Source of the DNA: a virus
IMG/VR virus record: IMGVR_UViG_3300047495_000021
Location: 1-44,799 of that record
DNA: 44,799 nucleotides
Reading direction: 5' to 3' (one strand)
Positions 1-5,158 of this stretch are shown here, piece by piece (positions within the stretch are counted from its first letter, which is position 1; each line of letters begins with the position of its first letter). The notes beneath the pieces are model-generated. The model did not search any database. It worked only from the letters and a program-made list of their open reading frames with translations, and was not told the origin of the DNA. The translations under genes were made by a program, and so were the position numbers.

Positions 1-108
1 CCGTAGCCGTAGCCGCTGCTGCTGCCGCCGCCGCCGCCGTAGCCGCCGTTGCCGTAGCCGTAGCCGCTGCTGCTGCCGCCGCCGCCGCCGTAGCCGTAGC
101 CGTAGCTA
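1..108. repeat. Left-end GCC-phase hexanucleotide/trinucleotide repeat
   Basis: Almost pure triplet-phase repeat of GCC alternating with GTA, GCT, GCC and one GTT. A block of GCCGTA units, GCT triplets and a GCC run occurs twice (about 1-44 and 53-96). The same block, with one GCC fewer, lies at 44722-44763 in the same orientation, so the two window ends are direct repeats of each other. This is the pattern of an assembly broken inside a long tandem repeat, or of a terminally redundant molecule. Confidence 0.9.
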
Positions 109-125
109 TTTTTATTTGCAAGCAT
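1..125 (-). CDS. Gly/Tyr/Ser-rich repeat protein, N-terminal part (runs off the window start)
   Basis: An open frame starts at an ATG at 125-123 on the minus strand, inside the last codons of the leftward gene at 112-384 but in another reading frame. A weak GAG sits about 7 bases upstream. It begins MLANKNSYGYGYGGGGG and continues as Gly with Tyr, Ser and Asn to position 1 without a stop. The + strand is a GCC-phase repeat (GCC GTA, GCC GCT, GCC GCC), so alternate codons are Gly. The matching frame at the other window end stops at 44596. If the molecule is circular or concatemeric the two parts form one product of at least about 109 residues. Joining the given ends directly leaves the frame one base short, as expected if repeat units are missing. 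No function is known; it could also be non-coding repeat. Confidence 0.45.
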   Translation of the reverse strand, partial: MLANKNSYGYGYGGGGGSSSGYGYGNGGYGGGGGSSSGYGY

Positions 126-384
126 CGAAAGTCTCGCGCGCCTTTGCAGTTGTTGGAATGATTTCAATTGCTTCCATTAGCAATATGCTTTCAACAGCAA
201 TTGACATGCGCGAATTTTTTGCGTCAATGCCATCCGTGGCAACGGCTGACAAAGTGAACGCGCCTTCCCATCGCCAAAGACGCCGCGCATTGGTCAAAAC
301 AACTTCCTTGCCATCACGGCTGGCGAGCGTGCCGATATGCACGCCAGCGCTATAGGTGCGAATAACTACGTGTTTACCAATCAT
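112..384 (-). CDS. DUF6948-like small protein
   Basis: 90 residues from the ATG at 384, which has a strong GGGGAAAA ribosome site; the longer frame starting at 408 has none. The N-terminal core VIRTYSAGVHIGTL, then DGKEVVL, ARRLW and FTLSAVA, matches what I remember of DUF6948, a small family of phage and plasmid proteins of unknown role found mainly in Alphaproteobacteria. No membrane segment or signal is visible. It is the second gene of a leftward pair that faces away from the early region and may be expressed from the promoter above 618. Its 3' end overlaps the start of the Gly/Tyr-rich frame. Family assignment is from memory of the motif, not from a search. Confidence 0.75.
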   Translation of the reverse strand: MIGKHVVIRTYSAGVHIGTLASRDGKEVVLTNARRLWRWEGAFTLSAVATDGIDAKNSRMSIAVESILLMEAIEIIPTTAKARETFDACK

Positions 385-422
385 GTGTTTTCCCCTATCT
401 GACTGCAAAATTGCCAGTCAAA

Positions 423-445
423 GAAATTGCTATAAAAGCAATTTC
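423..445 (-). terminator. Hairpin below the 454-618 gene
   Basis: A perfect 8-bp stem (GAAATTGC / GCAATTTC) with a 7-base loop, followed in the leftward direction by TTTCTTT-like bases. It sits between two leftward genes, so it may be a weak or partial terminator, or only an mRNA stabilising structure. Confidence 0.4.
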
Positions 446-453
446 CTTCGCTG

Positions 454-618
454 TCAACCCAAAAGTCCGCTATTCCAATCGACAATTTGTTGAGCATTTG
501 CCGCAGCGGCTTCCTTTGTAGCAAAACCAAAAGAACGGTTGCGCTTGTAAACCAGCCCATCAGCATAGAAAATTGTGTAAAAGAATTTACCGGCTTTCTT
601 TTCAATTTTGACTGTCAT
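454..618 (-). CDS. Small early protein, unknown function (54 aa)
   Basis: 54 residues starting MTVKIEKKAGKFFYTIFYAD. The ATG at 618 follows the ACCGGAG leader shared by several small genes here; the longer frame from 678 is only the leader translated. The sequence is a small alpha/beta pattern: strands FFYTIFYADG and YKRNRSFGF, then helix TKEAAAANAQQIVDW. That resembles the general layout of DUF1508-like or small inhibitor-like proteins, but I cannot assign a family. It is the first leftward gene of the control region and is driven by a clear TTGACT-17-TAGGTT promoter. Confidence 0.7.
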   Translation of the reverse strand: MTVKIEKKAGKFFYTIFYADGLVYKRNRSFGFATKEAAAANAQQIVDWNSGLLG

Positions 619-678
619 TTGAGTTGCTCCGGTTTGCTTTGGTAAAAGCAACCTAAGCCTGCCTGATGGCAAAGTCAA
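619..678 (-). promoter_or_regulatory. Promoter and leader of the leftward early genes (module copy A)
   Basis: On the minus strand: TTGACT (678-673), a 17-base spacer, TAGGTT (655-650), then GCTTTTACC and an ACCGGAG ribosome site before the ATG at 618. The same arrangement recurs at 1088, 1703, 2203 and 32174, so this is one copy of a reused promoter-leader module. Confidence 0.75.
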
Positions 679-699
679 CAGATAAAATTAAAAAAGTTT

Positions 700-725
700 G
701 GCGACTTAGTAACGTGCGTTATCAG
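700..725. promoter_or_regulatory. Operator-like palindrome O1
   Basis: Core TAACGTGCGTTA at 710-721, preceded by GGCGACTTAG. The same extended arm, GGCRACTTAGTAAC, occurs inverted at O3 (1055-1042), so O1 and O3 are mirror images bracketing the control region. Such 12-bp palindromes are usual for small helix-turn-helix repressors; no repressor gene was recognised. Confidence 0.6.
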
Positions 726-751
726 TTTTGAACCTACCAGGGGTGGGGCGA

Positions 752-824
752 TACATACCTCATACATACCACATACCTACCCATGGTTAAGTCATTGAAA
801 TCGTTATACATACCTATATATACC
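752..824 (+). repeat. Iteron-like direct repeats TACATACC
   Basis: TACATACC at 752-759, 763-770 and 807-814, with close variants CACATACC at 770-777 and TATATACC at 817-824. All are on the + strand. Spacing of the first three is 7-11 bases, about one helical turn, as in replication iterons or arrayed protein sites. Confidence 0.6.
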
Positions 825-902
825 ATGTTTTTCAAGAAAAAAAAGAATAAAAGCAGTGAAAAATGGTGATTTTCGGCGGAAAAAAGCCCGTCTCATTTTT
901 TA

Positions 903-923
903 GACTAGTAACGCACGTTATTA
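903..923. promoter_or_regulatory. Operator-like palindrome O2
   Basis: Core TAACGCACGTTA at 909-920, a perfect TAACG / CGTTA palindrome with two central bases. Its flank ACTAGTAAC matches that of O1 and O3. It is about 190 bases from O1 and 125 from O3. Confidence 0.6.
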
Positions 924-951
924 CTTTTTGTTCTTTAGAGTAGTATATATA

Positions 952-1015
952 GGTATATATAGGTATATATAATACATATCAATGGTTTATCCCTGGTATC
1001 TGTAGAGGGTATGTA
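952..1015 (-). repeat. Inverted iteron-like repeats GGTATATA / GGTATGTA
   Basis: GGTATATA at 952-959 and 962-969 and GGTATGTA at 1008-1015 are reverse complements, exact or near exact, of the TACATACC series at 752-824. The two sets face each other across the AT-rich core. Confidence 0.55.
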
Positions 1016-1030
1016 TACGGTAAGGATCGA

Positions 1031-1055
1031 CAATAACGTGAGTTACTAAGTTGCC
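1031..1055. promoter_or_regulatory. Operator-like palindrome O3
   Basis: Core TAACGTGAGTTA at 1034-1045, with one half-site changed relative to O1 and O2. Extended similarity to O1 in the opposite orientation covers about 20 bases. It lies 30-40 bases upstream of the rightward -35 box at 1088, well placed to control that promoter. Confidence 0.6.
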
Positions 1056-1087
1056 TTAAGCTGTTACAATTTAGTTGAATTTGGCTG

Positions 1088-1142
1088 TTGACATTGGATC
1101 AGGCGCGGGTTAAGTTGCTCTTACCGAACCGGAGTAGAGCAA
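1088..1142 (+). promoter_or_regulatory. Rightward early promoter and leader (module copy B)
   Basis: TTGACA (1088-1093), 17-base spacer, TAAGTT (1111-1116), then GCTCTTACCGAACCGGAG and the ATG at 1143. Same module as at 619-678, 2203 and 32174. It would start transcription of the long rightward early block. Confidence 0.75.
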
Positions 1143-1325
1143 ATGACGGTATATGAGATTGCTGGTGATCATGGCAAAAAAGCCCAAGCTTTTCGCGTCA
1201 AGGGCGGAATTTTTGTGGTGGCTTATGTTTCGATTTGCCAGAACACGAAGCGCCGCGAATTTGCTAATGTCTTGGTGAAGTCGCTGGATGAAGCGACCGT
1301 TTGGGCGAAACAGAAAGTCGCCTAA
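1143..1325 (+). CDS. Small early protein, unknown function (60 aa)
   Basis: 60 residues, MTVYEIAGDHGKKAQAFRVK at the start. The ribosome site is the shared ACCGGAG leader. Like the protein at 454-618 it opens with MTV, has a strand-rich first half (FRVKGGIFVVAYVSI) and ends in a helix with the pattern SLDEATVWAKQKVA. The two may be distant relatives placed divergently around the control region, but identity is low. No catalytic motif is visible. As the first rightward early gene under an operator-bearing promoter it is a candidate regulator or host-takeover factor; that is inference. Confidence 0.7.
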   Translation: MTVYEIAGDHGKKAQAFRVKGGIFVVAYVSICQNTKRREFANVLVKSLDEATVWAKQKVA

Positions 1326-1353
1326 AAATTGTGGGCATATAGGAGCAAAGCCG

Positions 1354-1686
1354 ATGCGTGAATTAGAAGCCGCGTTTGATGCCGCTTTAGCTAATTACAA
1401 GGCAACGCGCGCGGCGGCTGGCGGCTGTAGCGCCGCGTCGGGCAGCAAAAGCAGCGCAAGGCGTGCTGTTCTGATGCTCCGCAACATTCCGCCAGTGACC
1501 AAGCCATCACCCCCAGCCGATGCGCCCGTGCTTGTCTGTTTAGGCCAGCCAGAACGGCTGTATGCCATTCCAGCCCCGCCAGAACCGGCAGACGCGGCTA
1601 AGTGGCGGGCTGGCATCCAGCGCCGCTACGCGGCTGGCCTGGGCGTTGCTGTTGGGGATGACTATTTGCCGAAAAAAGATTTGTAA
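1354..1686 (+). CDS. Hypothetical Ala/Pro-rich early protein (110 aa)
   Basis: 110 residues from the ATG at 1354, which has an AGGAG site 8 bases upstream; the frame also runs back to 1288 but without a ribosome site. A helical N-terminus (MRELEAAFDAALANYKATRA) is followed by a low-complexity Ser/Ala stretch, a Pro-rich linker and a basic tail. Higher GC than its neighbours suggests a different history. I recognise no family. Confidence 0.55.
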   Translation: MRELEAAFDAALANYKATRAAAGGCSAASGSKSSARRAVLMLRNIPPVTKPSPPADAPVLVCLGQPERLYAIPAPPEPADAAKWRAGIQRRYAAGLGVAVGDDYLPKKDL

Positions 1687-1702
1687 CAGTTGAAATTAGC
1701 AG

Positions 1703-1778
1703 TTGACTTTGCCGGTTGAAGTTAGTAAGTTTCTGTTACCGGCGGCACTTTTGCTGCCGGTTTTGGGAGTTTTCTACT
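1703..1778 (+). promoter_or_regulatory. Promoter (module copy C) with leader hairpin
   Basis: TTGACT (1703-1708), 17-base spacer, TAAGTT (1726-1731). From -35 to -10 it is identical to the promoter at 32174 on the other strand except one base in the -10. The usual ACCGGAG leader is replaced by an 8-bp hairpin (1739-1746 with 1753-1760, one mismatch) followed by TTTT, which resembles an attenuator or terminator. The ribosome site GGGAG at 1765 follows. Confidence 0.65.
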
Positions 1779-1976
1779 ATGGCCGCAAAATTCGACTTTT
1801 CTGCCGCTACGGTTTTCAAGCTGGCGAACAAGGGCATTTCGATTTTGCGGCCCACCGTTATCTCAAAGCCGGCTTCTGATATGCCGTTTGCTACTGGTAA
1901 TCGTGGCTATAGCGTCAACGATAACGGTTGCGGGCGCATTTGGACGTTCGCACAAGTCATGGAGGCAATCCGCTAA
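1779..1976 (+). CDS. Hypothetical early protein (65 aa)
   Basis: 65 residues starting MAAKFDFSAATVFKLANKGI. The ATG at 1779 follows a GGGAG site. Not recognised. It looks soluble with mixed helix and strand and no cysteine cluster beyond one Cys near the end (DNGCGRIW). The stop overlaps the next start (TAATG), so the two are translationally coupled. Confidence 0.6.
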   Translation: MAAKFDFSAATVFKLANKGISILRPTVISKPASDMPFATGNRGYSVNDNGCGRIWTFAQVMEAIR

Positions 1977-2185
1977 TGTTCACCGTAATTGCGCGCTATA
2001 ATAGTGCCGCTGTTGATAGCTTTGAATGCGAAACTTTGCCGCAAGCGAAAACATGGGGCAAAGAACAACTTCAAATGCATTACCGCGTGAACAATGCTAG
2101 CATTTTTAGCGAAGATTACAATTTTAAGACGTTGCATGCGTCTTTGACGCGCGGGGTTGTTCGTTGGAAAGCGAGTAAATTATAA
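1976..2185 (+). CDS. Hypothetical early protein (69 aa)
   Basis: 69 residues starting MFTVIARYNSAAVDSFECET. The start overlaps the previous stop, with GGAGG 10 bases upstream. The pattern of strand TVIARYNSAAVDSFECETL followed by helix PQAKTWGKEQLQMHY resembles the small proteins at 1143 and 454, suggesting a shared fold reused several times. Function unknown. Confidence 0.6.
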   Translation: MFTVIARYNSAAVDSFECETLPQAKTWGKEQLQMHYRVNNASIFSEDYNFKTLHASLTRGVVRWKASKL

Positions 2186-2202
2186 CAGGCTAACTTTGCT
2201 TA

Positions 2203-2262
2203 TTGACTTTAGCAGTTGCCGTAGCTATGTTGCTCTTACCAAAACACACCGGAGTAAGTCAG
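2203..2262 (+). promoter_or_regulatory. Promoter and leader of the 2263 cassette (module copy D)
   Basis: TTGACT (2203-2208), 17-base spacer, TATGTT (2226-2231), then GCTCTTACC and CACACCGGAGTAAGTCAG before the ATG at 2263. The last 18 bases including the ATG are the same as in the copy at 32174-32117 on the minus strand. Confidence 0.75.
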
Positions 2263-2427
2263 ATGGTTGTAGAAAGATTTAATTCAGATAGCTTACAATC
2301 TTGCAGGCTTTGGCTTGAAGCCGCTGGTTTTTCTTGTGTTGTTGGTATTGGATGGGTTAGGGGTGAAAATATGGAAGATTGTGCAGCTATTCAATTCTAT
2401 AAAGGCAAATGGCATGCTTGGTATTGA
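2263..2427 (+). CDS. Cassette gene, unknown function (54 aa)
   Basis: 54 residues, MVVERFNSDSLQSCRLWLEA at the start and ending YKGKWHAWY. The earlier TTG at 2203 only translates the promoter leader. It has its own promoter, leader and terminator and so forms an independent transcription unit inside the early block, like a moron. The same promoter leader and terminator enclose a different gene at 31937-32119. The acidic-aromatic make-up and small size are compatible with an inhibitor or adaptor, but nothing specific can be assigned. Confidence 0.65.
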   Translation: MVVERFNSDSLQSCRLWLEAAGFSCVVGIGWVRGENMEDCAAIQFYKGKWHAWY

Positions 2428-2436
2428 TCTTTGAGC

Positions 2437-2459
2437 AAGCCGCTTTCGGGCGGCTTTTT
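2437..2459 (+). terminator. Rho-independent terminator of the 2263 cassette
   Basis: Stem AAGCCGC / GCGGCTT with loop TTTCGG and a T run. The 32 bases beginning right after the stop codon are identical to those following the stop of the gene at 31937-32119 on the minus strand. Confidence 0.85.
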
Positions 2460-2486
2460 CAAGCATCAACAGAAGGAAGCTTTAAA

Positions 2487-2669
2487 ATGAACGATGTTTC
2501 TGAAAAGATTTTGCGTTGCAACGCAGCTTTTGCAGTTTTGGCTTTTGAAATCGAAGATGAAAGTATTAATACGCGTGGCGCGCGTAACGTTTTTCGCGAA
2601 ATTATGAATAATATGCATTTGATTACTAACATGCTTGCGCAACGTCATGATAAGGAAAGTTTCAAATGA
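2487..2669 (+). CDS. Hypothetical helical early protein (60 aa)
   Basis: 60 residues from the ATG at 2487, which has an AGAAGGAAG site; the frame runs back to 2409 across the terminator and cannot start there. Sequence MNDVSEKILRCNAAFAVLAF, then acidic EIEDES and a basic helix ending HDKESFK. Predicted all-helical. The stop overlaps the next start (ATGA). Not recognised. Confidence 0.6.
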   Translation: MNDVSEKILRCNAAFAVLAFEIEDESINTRGARNVFREIMNNMHLITNMLAQRHDKESFK

Positions 2670-2782
2670 ATGATCTAGCATATGTTGGCCGTAAGTTGCT
2701 TAATCGGCTAATCATTGCCGCAATTTTCGGTTGCACTTGCGGCTGGATTGCTTGCGTGTTGAAAGCCACGGGATGGCTTTAG
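2666..2782 (+). CDS. Tiny single-pass membrane protein (38 aa)
   Basis: 38 residues, MNDLAYVGRKLLNRLIIAAI then FGCTCGWIACVLKATGWL, with one hydrophobic segment at about residues 15-33. The start overlaps the stop of the gene before (ATGA). Only coupling and composition support it. Small membrane proteins upstream of a lysozyme are holin candidates, but this one is 2.5 kb away and could equally serve superinfection exclusion. Confidence 0.5.
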   Translation: MNDLAYVGRKLLNRLIIAAIFGCTCGWIACVLKATGWL

Positions 2783-2786
2783 CGCT

Positions 2787-2873
2787 ATGTTCTTTCTATA
2801 TGCATTTGCAGCCGCTTTCATTCGCTTTAAGCGGCTGCGTAGGATCAGACAACGCAGGGGGTTTAAGTCATGA
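2787..2873 (+). CDS. Possible micro-protein with membrane anchor and basic tail (28 aa)
   Basis: MFFLYAFAAAFIRFKRLRRI then RQRRGFKS. A short hydrophobic N-terminus is followed by nine Arg/Lys. Its TGA overlaps the next start (ATGA). There is no good ribosome site, so translation would rely on coupling. Could be chance. Confidence 0.3.
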   Translation: MFFLYAFAAAFIRFKRLRRIRQRRGFKS

Positions 2874-3289
2874 AGTTGTTTAACTTGTTTGGGATGCGGC
2901 GCAAGCAACCGGCAGAAAATCGGTTTGCCGATTTAGACCGGCATTTTGCAATAATTGAGTGCCGCGAATGTGGCGCAATTCAATGGGCAAAACCTGCGCA
3001 TAGCAATGCTTATATTCAGATTGTTGGGCGCTTTCCGCGCCCAGCCGTGCCGTATAGCAACCTGCGTGTGCCGATGCCTGCCGGTGTTGCCAGCCCCGCG
3101 CCAGAGCCGGTTAAGGCGCATGCCATGCTAGTTGAACGCGGAAGGCACCCAACATCGGTGCGGGTGCCCGTGGCGCTGTTGCAGCGGCTACGGCGGCATC
3201 ATGCCGACCGTGCTGCCTATGCCAGCATGGACGATTACGCGACGCATCGCGAGTTTGTGCATGCGCTGCACCTACTGTTGCCGTCTTAA
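2870..3289 (+). CDS. Hypothetical early protein (139 aa)
   Basis: 139 residues, MKLFNLFGMRRKQPAENRFA at the start. The ATG at 2870 has AGGGGG upstream. A CxxC pair (ECRECG, about 31-36) could be half of a metal site. A Pro-rich middle is followed by a helical C-terminus with VRVPVALLQRLRRHHADR, which reads like a ribbon-helix-helix or short DNA-binding helix. No family recognised. Confidence 0.6.
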   Translation: MKLFNLFGMRRKQPAENRFADLDRHFAIIECRECGAIQWAKPAHSNAYIQIVGRFPRPAVPYSNLRVPMPAGVASPAPEPVKAHAMLVERGRHPTSVRVPVALLQRLRRHHADRAAYASMDDYATHREFVHALHLLLPS

Positions 3290-3294
3290 AAATC

Positions 3295-3399
3295 ATGTCG
3301 AAATTTCTTTCGGATATGATCGGTTTGTTATTGTGCGCAGGCGGTTTCGCTGGCATAGTGATATTGGTTGACGCAACAGCTAGGAAATGGGGCAAATAA
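3295..3399 (+). CDS. Tiny single-pass membrane protein (34 aa)
   Basis: 34 residues: MSKFLSDMIGLLLCAGGFAG then IVILVDATARKWGK. One hydrophobic segment with GG in the middle and a basic C-terminus. The stop overlaps the next start (TAATG). Second of the row of small membrane proteins at 2666-3774. Confidence 0.5.
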   Translation: MSKFLSDMIGLLLCAGGFAGIVILVDATARKWGK

Positions 3400-3659
3400 T
3401 GGCAGGCGAATTTGATAAGCTTTCTCGGCAAGAGAAAAGTCAGTATCTTGAAGGCCAGTATCAGCGGCTAAATGCCGAAATAAACCGGCTTGAAGAAATC
3501 GAAAAAGCAAAGATGGCGTTGCTTTTGCAAATCGCAAAGACGTTGAACAAGCAGCTAATACATAGCGAGCGGTTCAATCGTTTTGATGAGGGCTTAGCAA
3601 TTCAACGCCGCATTAACGATCTTGAAATGCTGATTGGACAGCAATCGCGCGATGGCTGA
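3399..3659 (+). CDS. Coiled-coil early protein (86 aa)
   Basis: 86 residues, starting MAGEFDKLSRQEKSQYLEGQ. Start at 3399, coupled to the previous stop; an in-frame TTG-type start 12 bases earlier is less likely. The whole protein is a charged helix with heptad-like spacing (LEGQYQRLNAEINRLEEIE, then LLLQIAKTLNKQL), so a dimeric coiled coil is likely. It lies between two tiny membrane proteins and its stop overlaps the next start, so it could work with them. Function unknown. Confidence 0.6.
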   Translation: MAGEFDKLSRQEKSQYLEGQYQRLNAEINRLEEIEKAKMALLLQIAKTLNKQLIHSERFNRFDEGLAIQRRINDLEMLIGQQSRDG

Positions 3660-3774
3660 TCACGCAATTTACTTTGCAAGGCTCGCCGCGCTCCCGATCG
3701 GGATTTTCCTATTCGAGTTTTTAGCTATTGTATTTTGGCGCCTTCTCAACAGAAAACCACCGTTCGAAGGATAA
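3652..3774 (+). CDS. Tiny single-pass membrane protein (40 aa)
   Basis: 40 residues: MADHAIYFARLAALPIGIFL then FEFLAIVFWRLLNRKPPFEG. One strong membrane segment at about residues 8-31 and a basic Pro-rich tail. The start overlaps the coiled-coil gene by 8 bases. Among the small membrane proteins it is the best holin-like candidate by hydrophobicity, yet the lysozyme is 1.5 kb downstream. Confidence 0.5.
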   Translation: MADHAIYFARLAALPIGIFLFEFLAIVFWRLLNRKPPFEG

Positions 3775-3779
3775 ACCGG

Positions 3780-4046
3780 ATGACACTAGCACAGCTAGTA
3801 ACCGATGACGCTATAATTATTCATTGCATGCAGGATGGTATGCGCAAAGTATGGGGTCGCGTGCCAGCCGGTAGCACTGATGCTAAGGAAATCATGAAAG
3901 CCTTGGCTGTGCAGGGCACAACGTTTGCTTGGGTGCATAGGCGACCGGAAGCAAACGTTGTGCCTACAACGGAACAAGAGCGCGCGGCAATGCGTGAAAT
4001 GACGAAGCATTTAGGGGAAAAACATGGCAAAACCAATCACGCCTGA
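3780..4046 (+). CDS. Hypothetical early protein (88 aa)
   Basis: 88 residues from the ATG at 3780 (MTLAQLVTDDAIIIHCMQDG). The ribosome site is weak (GAAGGATAAACCGG). The C-terminus is a charged helix, TTEQERAAMREMTKHLGEKH, overlapping the nuclease gene by 23 bases, which suggests a joint role or at least co-translation. No family recognised. Confidence 0.6.
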   Translation: MTLAQLVTDDAIIIHCMQDGMRKVWGRVPAGSTDAKEIMKALAVQGTTFAWVHRRPEANVVPTTEQERAAMREMTKHLGEKHGKTNHA

Positions 4047-4479
4047 AAGCCTAGCGGCGAGCGGCACAGAAGATGGCGAACAAATGGCGTTGTTTTGTCA
4101 TGCTCAACGAAAAGTGCAGGTTGATTGGCGCTGGGGTTTATTGTTTGCCATTCCTAATGGCGGCAAGCGCGGCGTAGCTACGGCTTCCCGGTTAGTCGCT
4201 ACTGGCGTCAAACGCGGCGTGCCTGATGTGTGCTTGCCAATGACGCAACGTGTTAAGACTGTTGAGACGGCGCACATCATGTTCTATTTTAGTTGCCCCG
4301 GTTTATATATTGAATTGAAACGGATAGGCGACGTTAACAAACAGCCGGGCAAGATTTCGGAAGCACAAAAATACTGGCGTGAAGTGCTACGCGGCCAAGG
4401 CTATCAAGTGCATGTAGCGTATGGCTGGCAACAGGCGGCGGATCAAATTACGCATTACCTGCTTGATTGCCCCCCGTGA
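4024..4479 (+). CDS. VRR-NUC domain nuclease
   Basis: 151 residues. Features of the VRR-NUC branch of PD-(D/E)xK nucleases are visible in order: an early Glu (E20), IPNGGKRG at about 43-50, GVPDVC at 65-70, YIELKR with E97 and K99, and KISEAQKYW at 110-118. Phage proteins of this type are about this length and are thought to act as structure-specific endonucleases in replication or recombination. It is in the early block, with an AGGGGAAAAAC ribosome site. All expected catalytic residues are present. Confident on family; the substrate is inferred. Confidence 0.88.
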   Translation: MAKPITPESLAASGTEDGEQMALFCHAQRKVQVDWRWGLLFAIPNGGKRGVATASRLVATGVKRGVPDVCLPMTQRVKTVETAHIMFYFSCPGLYIELKRIGDVNKQPGKISEAQKYWREVLRGQGYQVHVAYGWQQAADQITHYLLDCPP

Positions 4480-4664
4480 CCGCCGAAGTCGATTACCGTG
4501 CGATTGTCAATCCACCCCCTGGCACGATTATGTTGTGCCGGTTGCCTACGCTTGAATGGGAAGTGTGCGCGGTAAACATTTATGGTAATTGACATCGAAA
4601 AACAGTTGCCAATAAAGCAGCGGCATGGCAACTTGCAATTGAGTTTGGTTTGCGACCGAGTTAG
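4476..4664 (+). pseudogene. Small gene interrupted by an in-frame TGA (or 38-aa protein)
   Basis: A GTG at 4476 overlaps the nuclease stop (GTGA) and opens a 38-codon frame ending EWEVCAVNIYGN at TGA 4590-4592. The same frame continues protein-like after the TGA: HRKTVANKAAAWQLAIEFGL and RPS, to TAG at 4662. The second part looks like a normal helical C-terminus. TGA is a normal stop elsewhere here and TGG is used for Trp, so recoding genome-wide is unlikely. A nonsense mutation, leaky readthrough, or a sequencing error are the options. Confidence 0.4.
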
Positions 4665-4674
4665 GGAAATGAAA

Positions 4675-4986
4675 ATGGTGCAGTTTACGGAAGATTATGT
4701 TTGTATCAAGTGCATAAAGCCTTGGCCGCAGCATTTTTTGAAATGTCAAGTTTGCGGCGCTGGGCGTAACTTTCGCGTGCATTATGAATTGCAAAATTAC
4801 TTTTTTGACGTTTGTAAACAGGTGGCAGCATTGCCGGTTGAAACGTCATCGCCACGCTTGTTTGCACAGTTAATTCCTTCTAATCATGGCAGCGATAATT
4901 TGCTATACGCAATTGCTACAGATGGTAGCGGATGGCAATTGACTGCTAGCGGATGGTTTAAGTTGGAGCCATTGCCAAATGCTTAA
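4675..4986 (+). CDS. Zinc-ribbon protein (103 aa)
   Basis: 103 residues starting MVQFTEDYVCIKCIKPWPQH. The ATG at 4675 has AGGGAA about 7 bases upstream; the frame also runs back to 4582, but that stretch overlaps the continuation of the interrupted frame. Two knuckles, CIKC and CQVC, separated by 11 residues, form a likely zinc ribbon near the N-terminus. The rest is strand-rich, ending WQLTASGWFKLEPLPNA. Probably a small nucleic-acid or protein-binding factor; not assigned. Confidence 0.6.
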   Translation: MVQFTEDYVCIKCIKPWPQHFLKCQVCGAGRNFRVHYELQNYFFDVCKQVAALPVETSSPRLFAQLIPSNHGSDNLLYAIATDGSGWQLTASGWFKLEPLPNA

Positions 4987-5158
4987 AAATTCATGGGCAG
5001 CATTCAAGGCAAAATTTGCTTCGCCTGATCCGCCGCATGGCTTTCAGAAATACTCAATACCGCCGCCCCGCAAGTCGCGTGCGCGCGTAATTTTGCTTGA
5101 ACAAAATCGGATCAACAACGAACGGATATTGCAAGAAAGGAAGGTGTATCGTGCGTAG
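4979..5158 (+). CDS. Basic hypothetical protein (59 aa)
   Basis: 59 residues: MLKNSWAAFKAKFASPDPPH, a PPPRKSRARV linker, then a charged helix ILLEQNRINNERILQERKVY. The start overlaps the previous stop. The Arg/Lys-rich helix suggests nucleic-acid or protein binding. Not recognised. Confidence 0.5.
   Translation: MLKNSWAAFKAKFASPDPPHGFQKYSIPPPRKSRARVILLEQNRINNERILQERKVYRA

Larger units (their letters stand above)
619..1142. other. Divergent control region / candidate replication origin (non-coding)
   Basis: About 520 bases with no gene, between leftward and rightward early genes. It holds two divergent TTGAC-type promoters at its edges, three copies of a palindrome TAACG-NN-CGTTA (710, 909, 1034), TACATACC-like repeats pointing one way at 752-824, and their reverse (GGTATATA, GGTATGTA) at 952-1015. 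A very AT-rich core (820-860 and 920-985) lies between. This combination of iterons, AT-rich DNA and operators is typical of a phage or plasmid origin with its control switch. The origin role is inference. Confidence 0.55.

Noticed and set aside
2409-2486. Longer start of the gene at 2487
   Set aside because: The extension would run through the terminator at 2437-2459 and has no ribosome site.
4590-4592. Genome-wide recoding of TGA as Trp
   Set aside because: Many well-supported genes end at TGA (for example 2427, 31904, 33091) with overlap to the next start, and TGG is used freely for Trp.
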